NCBI GenBank assembly: GCA_030533325.1
Contig: JAUNJJ010000015.1
Span: 1 to 49,337 of the forward strand
Length of the DNA: 49,337 nucleotides
Direction of reading: 5' to 3'
Source of the DNA: Oscillospiraceae bacterium
Lineage (GTDB): Bacteria; Bacillota; Clostridia; Oscillospirales; Ruminococcaceae
This document shows positions 24,873-35,063 of this stretch, one piece after another (position 1 is the first letter of the stretch; the number at the start of each line of letters is the position of its first letter). The notes under the pieces were generated by a model. The model did not search any database, was not told the DNA's origin, and saw only the letters and a program-made list of their open reading frames with translations. Both the position numbers and the translations under genes were made by a program.

Positions 24873-27311
24873 TCAGAACTTTTCAATGATGTGTGAAAGG
24901 TACTGTCTGATTCTTGCGAGGTCAGTGAGAAGAACCTTTCCATCCTTGTCAACGTCGGCATTAATCTTAGCCTGACCTGAGAGAGTCTTATTGTCAGCAA
25001 GAGCAATAGCAAGTGTTGAAAGGTCTGTTACATCAACTCTGCCGTTGAGGTCAACGTCACCAAGAAGTGTTTCACCTGATGGTTCACCTGATGTTGTTTC
25101 AGCAGGAGCTGGTGTTGTTGTTGGCGGATTATCATCATCCGAATCTTCTCCACCCTTGTTTGCTACGTCGTCAGCAGGAACCTTAATGTCTTCGTCCATA
25201 CTGTAGATATGATCTGGTGCAGCATCCGGGAAGAGTGTAGCCATTGTACCAACTGCCATGAGGTAGTCGCCGATGTGCCAGAATCTGTGGTAGTTGAGGT
25301 CGAAACCTTCTGTTTCGCCGTTTGCTTCATAGTACTTTCTGAGTTCCTGGAAAGTCGGATCATCATCGTACTGTGATCTGATGTCGATAAACTTGATACC
25401 TGTCTGGATTGTATCACCGTTTGGCATTTTTCCGTTATAGTTTTCAGGAACCCATACATCCTGTTCAAATACTCTCTTTAAGCTTCCGTTGTGTTCTGTG
25501 TAAGAGATACCGATATCATCACGGTAGCAGTCCCACATAGCATCGAGAAGTGTCTTTGCGATGTTGTATGCTTCGATACCGAGGCTTGAGCCGTCTGATG
25601 TGCCAGGCTTAACACCTTCAGCAGCAGCATACCAGAGAAGTGTATTTGAAAGTGAGCTTAAGCATCCAACGTCTGAATAGCCGTAAGAGCTGATTGTAAA
25701 TGTGAGGTTGTTGTTTGCAGGCTTGCTTCCTGACCATGTATCAGGCTGAGCGTTGTCGCCCCATGCAAGTACTGAAGGCATCTGGAATGGTACCTTAAGA
25801 CCATTGTCATCAGGCTTGTTCCACTTGAGGTTACCAGCGAACCAGCCAACCCACTTGTCGAGGAGAACCTTACATCTGTTAGCTATTTCAGTGTTGCCGT
25901 CTTCCTTGGCAGCATAGTAGAGTTCAGCTATACGCTGTGTTGACCATACCTGGTTACCGATCCAGCCGTTTGAGCCAGGGTCAGCGTAAACCGGATGTGC
26001 AACATAAGCCATGCCGTAGAATGTAGCGATACCTGAAGGATATGTTTCATATCTGCCCTTCCAGCTGTTTGTAGCACCACCTGCGAACGGACCTTCCTTT
26101 GACTGGAGCCACTCATAGAATTCGAGCTGTCTTTCAAGTGATTCCTTCCAGTCCTTGGCAGCACCTTCAGCCTTCATGTTCTTGCTGATGCAGTCATACT
26201 TTGTATCATTTGCGGCATAAGCCATGAGGACGTTCTGGTAGAACTGGTGAGAGTGGCTGCATCCAATCTGCCATGTCCATGAACCATCAAGAGCACCGCC
26301 CCATGATGTATACCATGACATGAGGTAGTGAGCTCCGTCATAGCCTGCTGAAGGGTCGTTCTTTGTTGTTGTTTCGCCAATCTTCTTGTAGTACTTGTCG
26401 AACATATCGTTACGGAGCTGGTCAGTCATCTTACCGGCGAGAGTCTCAACGCTTGAATCGCCTACTCCCCATCTGTTAGCCCAGTAAACAGCCTGAATAG
26501 CACGTCCTTCAGCGTCAGGAGCATTTGTATAAGCATACTGCTTAGCTACCTGGCTCTCTGTTGAGAAGATACCCTTGATACCTCTTGTGCCTGCCATACC
26601 GTACTTAAGTTCTTCAACGCATCCGTGAGGAACTGTTTCAAAGCATGATTCCTGTTCACCACGCTGGAATGTGTTGATGAATGTGAAGCCGCCGTTTCCG
26701 CCGCCGTATCCGTACCAGTCGTCAACGTCTGCGAGCCAGTGGAGGAGGTAAAGACCCTTGTCTGAGCCGTATGCACTTGCGAAGTTCTTGTGAATAGGGT
26801 TAAGACCGCTGTTGCCCGTCATCATGTCTGTTGGGTACATTTCTGGTTCTTCCCACTCGTCTGAGTATGTAGCGGAAGGTTCTGTCTTCTGCATGAAGCC
26901 TGACTGTTCTTTTGGAATCATAACTTCCATTGTCTTCCATGCCTTTGCCATTTCGCCTGACTTTCCGTCGAGGTTATCCTTCATGGCAGCAATCCATACT
27001 AAGTATGACATAGCTTCTGATGTTGTTTCGTGACCGTAGTCAGGAGCTTCAACAATAACTGTTTCAACTGCGTGGTATGGGATACCGTCCTTTGAAAGGT
27101 AGCCGTTCTGTTTACCGTTTGTGATTACGTCGTCATAAAGTGAGTAGAACATATTCTTGTATGTGTCATCACCAAACTTTTCAGGAAGTGTTCTGCCTGC
27201 CTGACCGTTTACCTTAGCTGAAGCTGTAAGCGGTGAAGCTACAGCTGCGAGCATTGAAAGAGAAAGTGCGAAAGCAATTGCTTTTTTTGTCTTCTTAAGA
27301 ACCATTTTCAT
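24873..27311 (-). CDS. GH48 reducing-end cellobiohydrolase with C-terminal dockerin
   Basis: A secreted processive exocellulase of 812 residues. A signal peptide (about residues 1-32, ending TASA) precedes the GH48 catalytic domain (about 40-690). EAPDYGHETTSEAMSYLVW carries the proton-donor Glu (Glu99 here, by alignment to CelS/CelF from memory). A short TP/TS-rich linker (PPTTTPAPAETTSG) and a type I-like dockerin follow: DVDLNGRVDVTDL and DVDKDGKVLLTDLARIRQYL. GH48 enzymes are key, usually single-copy components of cellulosomes. GAGAGGAG before ATG 27311 fixes the start; a longer in-frame ATG at 27338 has no ribosome site. Confidence 0.96.
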   Translation of the reverse strand: MKMVLKKTKKAIAFALSLSMLAAVASPLTASAKVNGQAGRTLPEKFGDDTYKNMFYSLYDDVITNGKQNGYLSKDGIPYHAVETVIVEAPDYGHETTSEAMSYLVWIAAMKDNLDGKSGEMAKAWKTMEVMIPKEQSGFMQKTEPSATYSDEWEEPEMYPTDMMTGNSGLNPIHKNFASAYGSDKGLYLLHWLADVDDWYGYGGGNGGFTFINTFQRGEQESCFETVPHGCVEELKYGMAGTRGIKGIFSTESQVAKQYAYTNAPDAEGRAIQAVYWANRWGVGDSSVETLAGKMTDQLRNDMFDKYYKKIGETTTKNDPSAGYDGAHYLMSWYTSWGGALDGSWTWQIGCSHSHQFYQNVLMAYAANDTKYDCISKNMKAEGAAKDWKESLERQLEFYEWLQSKEGPFAGGATNSWKGRYETYPSGIATFYGMAYVAHPVYADPGSNGWIGNQVWSTQRIAELYYAAKEDGNTEIANRCKVLLDKWVGWFAGNLKWNKPDDNGLKVPFQMPSVLAWGDNAQPDTWSGSKPANNNLTFTISSYGYSDVGCLSSLSNTLLWYAAAEGVKPGTSDGSSLGIEAYNIAKTLLDAMWDCYRDDIGISYTEHNGSLKRVFEQDVWVPENYNGKMPNGDTIQTGIKFIDIRSQYDDDPTFQELRKYYEANGETEGFDLNYHRFWHIGDYLMAVGTMATLFPDAAPDHIYSMDEDIKVPADDVANKGGEDSDDDNPPTTTPAPAETTSGEPSGETLLGDVDLNGRVDVTDLSTLAIALADNKTLSGQAKINADVDKDGKVLLTDLARIRQYLSHIIEKF

Positions 27312-27772
27312 AATTCTCCTCTCAAAAAATTTAATCATTTAATAATGCGTACTATAAGGACTGTGAGAAAAATGTGAAAAATACACACTGATTTATCATA
27401 ATCCTTTATAGATATATTGTAATACACAAACTTTTGTTTGTCAACCCCCGATAAATATACAAACTTATTAAAAATTATTTATGTATATCATATAATATTG
27501 TACTTTAGAATTATAATATGAGATATACAGTGTTTTAAATTCTGCATAGTAATGTTTTAAAGCGCAGTATATCCGTCTGATTAGTGCGAAACTTATAAAA
27601 AAATTTATTTCTGAATTCTGTTTTGTACACATATTATACACATTTATGTTGTATAATATCTAACTGTACTGCGGGCTTAAGGGGATAATTTTCTGTCAGC
27701 CCGTATATTCCGGATATTAGTTATATTTCTTATAGTATCAGGTATCAACAGGAAAGGCGTGAATGATATAAC
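27312..27772. other. 461-base divergent intergenic region between GH48 and the ABC operon
   Basis: No gene is seen. It contains the GH48 promoter on minus, a -10-like TATAAT at 27652-27657 on plus without a good -35, and a hairpin-forming CGGGCT (27672-27677) / AGCCCG (27698-27703) in the presumed leader of the ABC operon. The rest is plain AT-rich sequence. Confidence 0.6.
27416..27444 (-). promoter_or_regulatory. GH48 promoter with inverted repeat in the spacer
   Basis: On the minus strand TTGACA (27444-27439), a 17-base spacer and TACAAT (27421-27416). The spacer holds CAAAC-AAAA-GTTTG, a candidate operator. The transcript leader would be about 100 bases. Confidence 0.75.
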
Positions 27773-28747
27773 ATGATCGAAATTAAAAACCTGACAAAAA
27801 AATATGGTCAGATTACGGCTGTGAACAATATAAGTTTCACTGCAAACAAAAATGAGATTCTTGGATTTCTCGGACCGAACGGTGCCGGAAAGTCAACAAC
27901 CATGAACATGATAGTTGGTTATCTTCCACCTACTTCAGGAGAGATTCTTATTGACGGCATGAGCATGAACGATAACCCTAAGGAAGTAAAAAAGAAGATA
28001 GGTTATCTTCCTGAGCTTCCGCCGCTCTATCTTGACATGAAGGTTATCGAGTACCTCAGATTTGTTGCCGGTATAAAGGAAGTACCGAAGGCGGAACGTG
28101 AACATCAGGTGGCAAGAGCACTTTCAAGACTTAAGATTACTGATATGAAAAACAGAGTAATCAGAAATCTTTCAAAAGGTTACAGACAGCGTGTCGGTTT
28201 TGCACAGGCTCTTATCGGTGATCCGCAGGTTCTTATTCTTGATGAACCTACAGTTGGTCTCGATCCTAACCAGACTATGGAAGTAAGAAACCTTATTAAT
28301 ATGCTGAGAAAGGATCATACAATAATATTCAGTTCCCATATTCTTCAGGAAGTAAGTGCGGTATGTGACCGGATTGTAATTATTGACAAGGGTGAGATAA
28401 AGGCTGTTGATACCAAAGACAGGCTTACCGGTGCTTCTGCTGATGATATTGTTTATATTGTGCGCGTTGAAGGTGTATGTGCTGAAGCTGAAAAGATTCT
28501 CAGAGAAACAGAGGGCATAAAGAACATTATGGAAATAAACTTCCTTGATGAAAATACAAGTGAATTCAAGGTTGAACTTGAAAGCGAAGAGGTAAGAAAG
28601 ACTATACTTACAAGGATGATGGAGAACGGTCTTTCTATTGCCGAAATCAAAAAAGTGTCCATGTCTCTCGAAGATGTATTTGCAAGCTTTACAAGGGGAA
28701 AATCCTATTCAGGACTTGCAGCATCAGAAAACAGCGAGGAAAAATAA
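27773..28747 (+). CDS. ABC transporter ATP-binding protein (GldA-like)
   Basis: A 324-residue ATP-binding subunit. Walker A is GPNGAGKST, the signature is LSKGYRQRVGFAQAL, Walker B is VLILDEPTVGLD, and the H-loop is SSHILQEVS. The C-terminal 80 residues after the ABC domain are typical of ABC-2 export ATPases. It heads a four-gene operon with a permease, a GldG-like protein and a DUF4340 protein. In Flavobacterium GldA/F/G affect gliding, but in Firmicutes the substrate of this arrangement is unknown, so no motility role is claimed. Confidence 0.92.
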   Translation: MIEIKNLTKKYGQITAVNNISFTANKNEILGFLGPNGAGKSTTMNMIVGYLPPTSGEILIDGMSMNDNPKEVKKKIGYLPELPPLYLDMKVIEYLRFVAGIKEVPKAEREHQVARALSRLKITDMKNRVIRNLSKGYRQRVGFAQALIGDPQVLILDEPTVGLDPNQTMEVRNLINMLRKDHTIIFSSHILQEVSAVCDRIVIIDKGEIKAVDTKDRLTGASADDIVYIVRVEGVCAEAEKILRETEGIKNIMEINFLDENTSEFKVELESEEVRKTILTRMMENGLSIAEIKKVSMSLEDVFASFTRGKSYSGLAASENSEEK

Positions 28748-28775
28748 ACGAATATACGGAAAGGATTTTTTATTT

Positions 28776-29507
28776 ATGTTTTCACTATTTAAAAAGGAAG
28801 TGCAGTCGTACTTCTATTCTCCGCTGGCCTATGTAATAAGTGCATTGTTTGTTCTTATTTATTCGCTCAGTTTTATTCAGTGGATTACAGCACTTACAAA
28901 GCTGAATCTTCAGTTTTCATTTGCTGCGATATTCTATAATCAGTTCTTCTACTTTATTTTCCTTATTCCTATGCTTACAATGAAGACTTTTGCAGAGGAA
29001 AGAAGAATGAATACGGAAGTACTGCTTATGTCAACTCCGCTTAATGTATTCAAGATAGTTATGGGCAAGTTCTTTGCCATAGGCGTTGTTTTCGCAATGA
29101 TTATGGCACTCACATTTATCTATCCGGCTATTACAGCTGTTTACGGTGAAGTAAGATGGGGCGGACTGATATGCGGATATCTTGGATTTTTCCTCTGGGG
29201 TATGGGATGCGTTGCGGTTGGTATGATGGTTTCCTCATTTACTGAAAATCAGATTATAGCTGCGATATTCGGCGAAGCTGCAATGCTGATTCTCTGGTTT
29301 ATGGACAAGTTCAATGAGATTGAGTGGATGAGAAATAAGCCTGTCTGGTCTTCTCTCATTTCAGCTGTATCACCGAAGGCAAGATTCGAAGGCTTTGCAA
29401 CAGGTGTATTCAGACTTTCAGACGTTGTATTCTACATAACATTTATAGCTGTATTTCTTTGCTGGACTATGATCTCAGTTGAGAAAAGACGCTGGAGCAG
29501 GGGGTAA
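28776..29507 (+). CDS. ABC-2 type permease (GldF-like)
   Basis: A 243-residue membrane subunit with six hydrophobic segments. The early FFYFIFLIPMLTMKTFAEERRMNTEVLLMSTPL is the family hallmark between membrane helices. GGAAAGGA precedes ATG 28776; a longer in-frame ORF upstream overlaps the ATPase gene and is not credible. It pairs with the preceding ATPase. Confidence 0.9.
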   Translation: MFSLFKKEVQSYFYSPLAYVISALFVLIYSLSFIQWITALTKLNLQFSFAAIFYNQFFYFIFLIPMLTMKTFAEERRMNTEVLLMSTPLNVFKIVMGKFFAIGVVFAMIMALTFIYPAITAVYGEVRWGGLICGYLGFFLWGMGCVAVGMMVSSFTENQIIAAIFGEAAMLILWFMDKFNEIEWMRNKPVWSSLISAVSPKARFEGFATGVFRLSDVVFYITFIAVFLCWTMISVEKRRWSRG

Positions 29508-29510
29508 GTC

Positions 29511-30971
29511 ATGAAAAAAGGTTTAAAGGTAAATTCAGTTGCCTGGATTGCTGCTGCTGCTGTTCTTGCTGCTGCAGTTCCGATTAATATGATTTTTTCC
29601 AAAGTTGATGTAAACATAGACGTTACACCGTTCAATGCATATTCACTCAGCGAATCAGCAGTGGAAACTCTTGAATCACTTGAAAAGCCGGTTGATATTA
29701 CTGTTCTCTACGAACTTGACCGTCTTTATGATGATTCAGAGCCGGGTGAAGCTGAGTATATGATGGCTGATATGTATGTAAGTACACTTCGTCAGATGGG
29801 CGAGTTTGACAAGATTAATCTTAGGGAAGTGGATATTGAAAAAAATCCTAAATTTGTTACAGAAAAAGATCCTGAAGGACTTATGAACCTCAGTGCCGGT
29901 GATCTTCTTCTTGAGTGCGGAGACCAGAAGAGAGACATTTCACTTAAAACACTCTTCACTACAAATGCAGAAACAGGAAGCGTTGAGTTCTACGGAGAAA
30001 ACTCAATCCTTGGTGCTATAAGCTATCTTGAAAGCGGTATAACACCTACAGTTTACTTTGCAGAAGGACATGGAGAAATCAGCACTGATGCATGTGCAAG
30101 CCTTACAGGTATACTTAAGGCACAGAACTATGATGTAAAGAATATAAATATCGGTCTTGAGGGAAAAATTCCGGAGGATGCAACAACAGTTGTCTTTGCA
30201 TCACCTGCAAAGGATATTACGGATGAGGAAAAGGAAATAATTCTTGACTATACCAAAGCAGGCGGAAATCTTACAATGCTGCTTGCTCCTCAGGCTGAAA
30301 AGATTGCTTTCAGAAATATCGAGGAAATTCTTGCAACCTATGAAATTGCAATGGACTACAACAGAATTTATGAAACCAAACAGGAAAGATATGCCGGTGA
30401 TGACAAGTATGCAATAATGTGCGAATTTGTTGATACTGAGTTTAACGAGGCGATTATTGATGCTCAGTCAGGTCAGTCAATCTATATGCCTGAGTCAAGA
30501 AGTTTCTACAGTCTTGCGGATGATGAGAGCGACAAGGAGGATCCTGTTACACAGGAAGTTCTTGTTTCAACATTTGATTCTGCAATCAGTGACGCATATG
30601 GCGGTGTGAGAACTGATGCACCGACTGTAAACGGTACGCTTTACCTTGCAGCAAATGCTGAGGATTCCTCAAGAAACGGAAGCAAGCTTTTTGTAGCTGG
30701 TTCAAGTAAGTTTATTGAAGACGAGTCCATAGCGGAAATAATACAGACAACAGGTACAGCGTCACTCGCACCGTATATGTTTCTTTCCACAATTACCTGG
30801 ATGGACAAGGTTAATTCCGATGTTCATTTCCCGACAAGAGTTCAGGCCACTGACTATATTACTATCCCTGATAAAAAGACAGGTAATATAATTCTTGTAA
30901 TTATGATAGCATTTCCAATACTTATTGCAGGTTCAGGCGTACTGGTCTGGGCAAGGAGGCATAACGCATGA
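29511..30971 (+). CDS. GldG-family ABC auxiliary protein
   Basis: A 486-residue protein with an N-terminal membrane anchor (about residues 9-27), a long extracytoplasmic region and a C-terminal membrane helix (about 460-478) followed by a short basic tail. VDVNIDVTPFNAYSLSESAVETLESLEKPVDITVLYE and the later YFAEGHGEIS are typical of GldG/ABC_transp_aux proteins. The ribosome site is AGGGGG. It overlaps the next gene by four bases. Confidence 0.88.
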   Translation: MKKGLKVNSVAWIAAAAVLAAAVPINMIFSKVDVNIDVTPFNAYSLSESAVETLESLEKPVDITVLYELDRLYDDSEPGEAEYMMADMYVSTLRQMGEFDKINLREVDIEKNPKFVTEKDPEGLMNLSAGDLLLECGDQKRDISLKTLFTTNAETGSVEFYGENSILGAISYLESGITPTVYFAEGHGEISTDACASLTGILKAQNYDVKNINIGLEGKIPEDATTVVFASPAKDITDEEKEIILDYTKAGGNLTMLLAPQAEKIAFRNIEEILATYEIAMDYNRIYETKQERYAGDDKYAIMCEFVDTEFNEAIIDAQSGQSIYMPESRSFYSLADDESDKEDPVTQEVLVSTFDSAISDAYGGVRTDAPTVNGTLYLAANAEDSSRNGSKLFVAGSSKFIEDESIAEIIQTTGTASLAPYMFLSTITWMDKVNSDVHFPTRVQATDYITIPDKKTGNIILVIMIAFPILIAGSGVLVWARRHNA

Positions 30972-32365
30972 TAAAGCGATATATGAAGCTTCTGGTTGGA
31001 CTTATTGCTGTTGCAGTTATAGCAATAGGAGCCTATATCGGAGTTGTCATTTATAAAAACAATCAGACAAAAAAGGCGTATGAAGAGGAACAGAAAAAAA
31101 TAATATTCAGTTTTGATCCTCTTGATATCACAGATATGGATGTAACAAACAGTACAGGCGATTTTTCATTCCGTCTTACTGATAACGGCTGGGAAATAAC
31201 ACAGGGTGAAAAATTTCCTCTCTCACCTGATAAATTTGTTGAGATAGCAACAGCTATGAGTACACTTACTGCATCAAAAGTGCTGACTGAAGAGGTTTCC
31301 GAAGAGCTTTCAGAATATGGTCTTGATGACCCGATGAAGGTAAGCTTCAGGCTTAACGATGATACAGGATATACAGCGTACATCGGCTCAAAGGTTCCGG
31401 GAGACTCATCTTACTATCTGCGTGCTGAAGGAAAAGATGCCATATATATAGTATCGGAGGAAGATGTTCAGAAGCTAAGTGCTGAAGTATCCGATCTTAA
31501 GGACAAACTGCTTTTCGATACTTCAGGCACATCCGATATAACATATCTCAAGTATATTAACAATGGTACAATAGTATATGACATCAGTAAAAACGAAAAT
31601 GGCTGGGAAGTGATTGCCCCTTTCAAGAGAGGTGTTGTAAATGCAGCAAGCGTAACAAATATCACTTCACTTATCATCCGTGCTGAGAGTGTAACATTTA
31701 TTGACGAAGAACTTACTGATCTTTCAAAGTTCGGATTTGACAATCCGAGTCATCAGCTTGAAATTAAAACAGATGAAAAGGAAGCTAAGATTATTTTCGG
31801 AAATTACTATGATGAAGCCGGACAGTATATATATGCATACAACAGGGCTATTGACCAGATTTATATTTTTGAAACAGCTTCTCTTGGATTTATTGATTCA
31901 AAGCTTGAGGATATCCTTTTCAAGAGAATTCATGATGAGGCATTTGACAATATAAAGAAGTTTGAACTTGATATTTTCGGAACAAAGGTGGATATTGATT
32001 ATAACTATACTGTTGAGGCAGGAAAAACTTCTTCATATTCAGTAAACGGTAAATCAGTTGACCGTGAAAACGAAAAGATTCTTGAGACATTCAATAACCT
32101 TATAAATTCCATTACAGGTATTTCCTTTGACTATGTATCTGATGAGAATCTGTCAAATGGAGTTACAGGCGAGGCAGCGGTTAAGGTTGTTTACAGACTT
32201 AAGGAAGGCGATGACTACAAGCTTGAATTTATTCCTAAGAGTGATGATGACAGTCTTCTCTATATAATTGAAAACGGTGTATATACAGGTACTGTAATAA
32301 GAAAGACTGTACTGGAAAACGGTATGAAACTCTATTATGATGAACTCGTGGAGCTTATGAAATAA
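30968..32365 (+). CDS. DUF4340-domain exported protein
   Basis: A 465-residue protein with one N-terminal membrane helix and an extracytoplasmic region made of two or three repeated beta-rich DUF4340 modules. Each has a segment like ITDMDVTNSTGDFSFRLTDNGWEI or LKYINNGTIVYDISKNENGWEV, followed by LSEYGLDDP or LSKFGFDNP. DUF4340 proteins regularly follow GldG-type genes, as here. The function is unknown; it probably completes the transporter on the outer face. Confidence 0.88.
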   Translation: MIKRYMKLLVGLIAVAVIAIGAYIGVVIYKNNQTKKAYEEEQKKIIFSFDPLDITDMDVTNSTGDFSFRLTDNGWEITQGEKFPLSPDKFVEIATAMSTLTASKVLTEEVSEELSEYGLDDPMKVSFRLNDDTGYTAYIGSKVPGDSSYYLRAEGKDAIYIVSEEDVQKLSAEVSDLKDKLLFDTSGTSDITYLKYINNGTIVYDISKNENGWEVIAPFKRGVVNAASVTNITSLIIRAESVTFIDEELTDLSKFGFDNPSHQLEIKTDEKEAKIIFGNYYDEAGQYIYAYNRAIDQIYIFETASLGFIDSKLEDILFKRIHDEAFDNIKKFELDIFGTKVDIDYNYTVEAGKTSSYSVNGKSVDRENEKILETFNNLINSITGISFDYVSDENLSNGVTGEAAVKVVYRLKEGDDYKLEFIPKSDDDSLLYIIENGVYTGTVIRKTVLENGMKLYYDELVELMK

Positions 32366-32370
32366 TAAAA

Positions 32371-32414
32371 AACAGTATGAATGACGAAAATTCGTTATTC
32401 ATACTGTTTTTTGT
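32371..32414 (+). terminator. Terminator of the ABC/DUF4340 operon
   Basis: AACAGTATGAAT (32371-32382) pairs with ATTCATACTGTT (32397-32408), with inner CGAA/TTCG pairs, followed by T residues. Confidence 0.92.
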
Positions 32415-32424
32415 TTTACGTACA

Positions 32425-32453
32425 TTTACTTTTTCAGATAAATATGTTAGAAT
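32425..32453 (+). promoter_or_regulatory. Promoter of the first GH9 gene
   Basis: TTTACT (32425-32430), a 17-base spacer and TAGAAT (32448-32453). The block AAATATGTTA-x-AATAAA is shared with the promoter of the next GH9 gene. Confidence 0.75.
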
Positions 32454-32494
32454 AAATATGAACTTATGTCGTATTCTCAGAAAGGAATGATTTA

Positions 32495-34957
32495 ATGAAC
32501 AGTAAAAAAATTACAGCACTTTCGTTAAGTGCGGTTCTTCTTGCATCATCGGCTTCATATTTTATGCCGTGCGAAAACAAGGCTCATGAAACAGTAAAAG
32601 CTGCTGAAGCGGAAAAAAATTATGCGAAAGCACTGCAGTATTCGATGTATTTCTACGATGCCAATATGTGCGGAACAGAAGTTGGAGAGAAGTCTGAATA
32701 TATATGGAGAGATGACTGCCATACATATGACGCAAAGCTTCCGCTTGATTCAGAAAACACAAATTTCTCTGATGAATTTATTGAAGAGAACAAGGATATT
32801 CTTGATCCGGACGGAGACGGATTTATTGACGTTTCAGGCGGATTTCATGATGCCGGAGACCATGTAAAGTTCGGCATGCCTGAAGGATATTCCGGTGCTG
32901 CACTGGGATGGGGATATTATGAATTCAGAGACGCATATGAAGCTACCGGTCAGGATGCTCATGCTGAAACCATACTCAGATATTTTAATGATTATTTTAT
33001 GAAGTGCACATGGCTTGATGAAGATGGTAAAGCAATAGCATTCTGCTATCAGGTTGGTGACGGTGATATTGACCATCAGTACTGGAATGCGCCTGAAGTT
33101 GATGAGATGTTCCGACGCGGCTGGTTTGCTACAGACGAACTTGTGTCAACAGACTGTCTTTCAATTACTTCTGCCTCACTTACAATGAATTATCTGAACT
33201 TCCGCGAGAGTGATCCTGAGTATGCAGAAAAAAGTCTTGACTATGCAAAAGCACTTTTTGAATTTGCAGAGAGGGCTGATGAAAAGGCAGTAAACAAGGA
33301 CGGTCCGAAGGGATACTATACTTCCACAAAGTGGGAAGACGACTACTGCTATGCTGCAATCAGTCTCTATCTTGCAACAAAGGATGAAAAATATCTTGAT
33401 ATAGTCCTTGAGATGGTGGACTACTATGCACCTTCATGCTGGACTTACTGCTGGAATGATACCTGGGCTGCTGTTCTTACAATGCTCGCACAGGCTGATG
33501 ATATGTACGGGAAGAAAATAACTAACAGCGTCGGTCTTGAAAGTACCGAATGGGTTGAAAAATACAAGCAGCTTCAGAATAAAACAGTATATGAGGAGAT
33601 AGACTGGTGGAGCCAGATTGCAAAGCTTGTTGACAACTGGATGACGGGAAATACGCCTAAGGTAAGCCCGGCTGGGTATTCATTCCTCAGTCAGTGGGGT
33701 TCAGCAAGATACAATACTTCAGCTCAGCTTCTTGCGCTTATCTATGACAAGTATCATGGTGATAAAGCATCAAAATACGGAGAGTGGGCAAAGTCGCAGA
33801 TGGATTACCTGCTTGGCGAAAACCCGCTTAACAGATGCTATGTTGTGGGATACAATGAAACTTCAGCCAGATTCCCGCATCACAGAGCATCATCAGGGCT
33901 TTCAAAGTGCGAGGATACAGATGAACAGAGATTTGTACTGTACGGAGCTCTGGTAGGCGGTCCTGATCTGGACGATAATCATATTGATGTTACGGCTGAC
34001 TATATTTACAACGAAGTAACTATTGACTACAATGCAGCCTTTGTAGGTGCATGTGCAGGACAGTATCATTTCTTCGGTGATTCTTCAATGGAAGTTACAC
34101 CTGATTTTCCGCCTGATCCGAAGGATCCTGAAGACGAAACGGAAGATCCTTCGCAGATAACCCCTACAAGCAGGTACTGGGTTGATGCATTCAGTGTGGA
34201 TGTTGTGCAGGATGATGGCCCGAAGGCAAGTGAGATTACTTTGTATGTTCGTTCCACAGCAGCAAAGCCGTCAAAAAATATCTCTGTAAGATATTTCTTT
34301 GATGCGAGTGGTATGTCGTCAATAGACGAAAAGGAGCTTACACTCAGAAAGCTCTATGATCAGGCAGAGATAGAAGCAGATCATCCGGCAACGCTTACCG
34401 GTCCTGTGAAATACAAAGATAATATTTACTATGTTGAAGTGGCATGGGATGATTATGCCGTCGCAAATTCAAATAAAAAATACCAGTTTGTTCTTGGAAC
34501 ATATGCATGGGGAAATTCATGGGATCCTTCAGATGACTGGAGTCATCAGGATCTTGTTCAGTTTGATGATCCGTTCAAGGGAACACCTGAAAAATCAGAA
34601 TATATATGTGTATACGATGGCGGGGTGCTTGTAGGAGGAACTGAACCGGACGGAACTACACCTGACAATGCTAAACCGGCAGAAACAACCGTATCATCTG
34701 TAACTGAAGAACCTGCAGAAACAACTAAGCCGGTAACGACCGGTGCAGATAAGATTTCTGAGATTACCGGAGATGTGAACTGTGACGGCAAGGTAGATGT
34801 TACCGATCTTTCCTATACAGCCATATATCTGGTTGATAAAAAAGGAATTTCAGAACAGGGAAAGAAAATGGCAGATGTGGACGGTGATGGTAAGATTACC
34901 CTTGCAGACCTGGCAAGAATAAGACAGTATCTTTCAAAATTGATAGACAAATTCTGA
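32495..34957 (+). CDS. GH9 endoglucanase with CBM3c-like module and dockerin
   Basis: A secreted cellulase of 820 residues. The signal peptide region is followed by the GH9 domain (about 40-530). The nucleophile region is GGFHDAGDHVKFG (Asp119, Asp122) and the acid Glu507 lies in NEVTIDYNAAF. An EF-hand-like DPDGDGFID lies directly before the active-site segment. A CBM3c-like beta-sandwich follows (about 555-720; ISVRYFFDASGM, YYVEVAWDDYAV), then a TP-rich linker and a dockerin: DVNCDGKVDVTDL and DVDGDGKITLADLARIRQYL. The layout is that of processive GH9-CBM3c enzymes. AGAAAGGA precedes the ATG. It has its own promoter and terminator. Confidence 0.95.
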   Translation: MNSKKITALSLSAVLLASSASYFMPCENKAHETVKAAEAEKNYAKALQYSMYFYDANMCGTEVGEKSEYIWRDDCHTYDAKLPLDSENTNFSDEFIEENKDILDPDGDGFIDVSGGFHDAGDHVKFGMPEGYSGAALGWGYYEFRDAYEATGQDAHAETILRYFNDYFMKCTWLDEDGKAIAFCYQVGDGDIDHQYWNAPEVDEMFRRGWFATDELVSTDCLSITSASLTMNYLNFRESDPEYAEKSLDYAKALFEFAERADEKAVNKDGPKGYYTSTKWEDDYCYAAISLYLATKDEKYLDIVLEMVDYYAPSCWTYCWNDTWAAVLTMLAQADDMYGKKITNSVGLESTEWVEKYKQLQNKTVYEEIDWWSQIAKLVDNWMTGNTPKVSPAGYSFLSQWGSARYNTSAQLLALIYDKYHGDKASKYGEWAKSQMDYLLGENPLNRCYVVGYNETSARFPHHRASSGLSKCEDTDEQRFVLYGALVGGPDLDDNHIDVTADYIYNEVTIDYNAAFVGACAGQYHFFGDSSMEVTPDFPPDPKDPEDETEDPSQITPTSRYWVDAFSVDVVQDDGPKASEITLYVRSTAAKPSKNISVRYFFDASGMSSIDEKELTLRKLYDQAEIEADHPATLTGPVKYKDNIYYVEVAWDDYAVANSNKKYQFVLGTYAWGNSWDPSDDWSHQDLVQFDDPFKGTPEKSEYICVYDGGVLVGGTEPDGTTPDNAKPAETTVSSVTEEPAETTKPVTTGADKISEITGDVNCDGKVDVTDLSYTAIYLVDKKGISEQGKKMADVDGDGKITLADLARIRQYLSKLIDKF

Positions 34958-34963
34958 TGTTAG

Positions 34964-34998
34964 GATCCGCATTTTTAGCAGAATGCGGATCTTGTTTT
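34964..34998 (+). terminator. Terminator of the first GH9 gene
   Basis: GATCCGCATT (34964-34973) pairs with AATGCGGATC (34982-34991), followed by TTGTTTTT. Confidence 0.9.
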
Positions 34999-35063
34999 TA
35001 ATTATTTTTACAATTTTGTATATTACATCAAAACTAATATACAAAATATATATCTATTATTGA

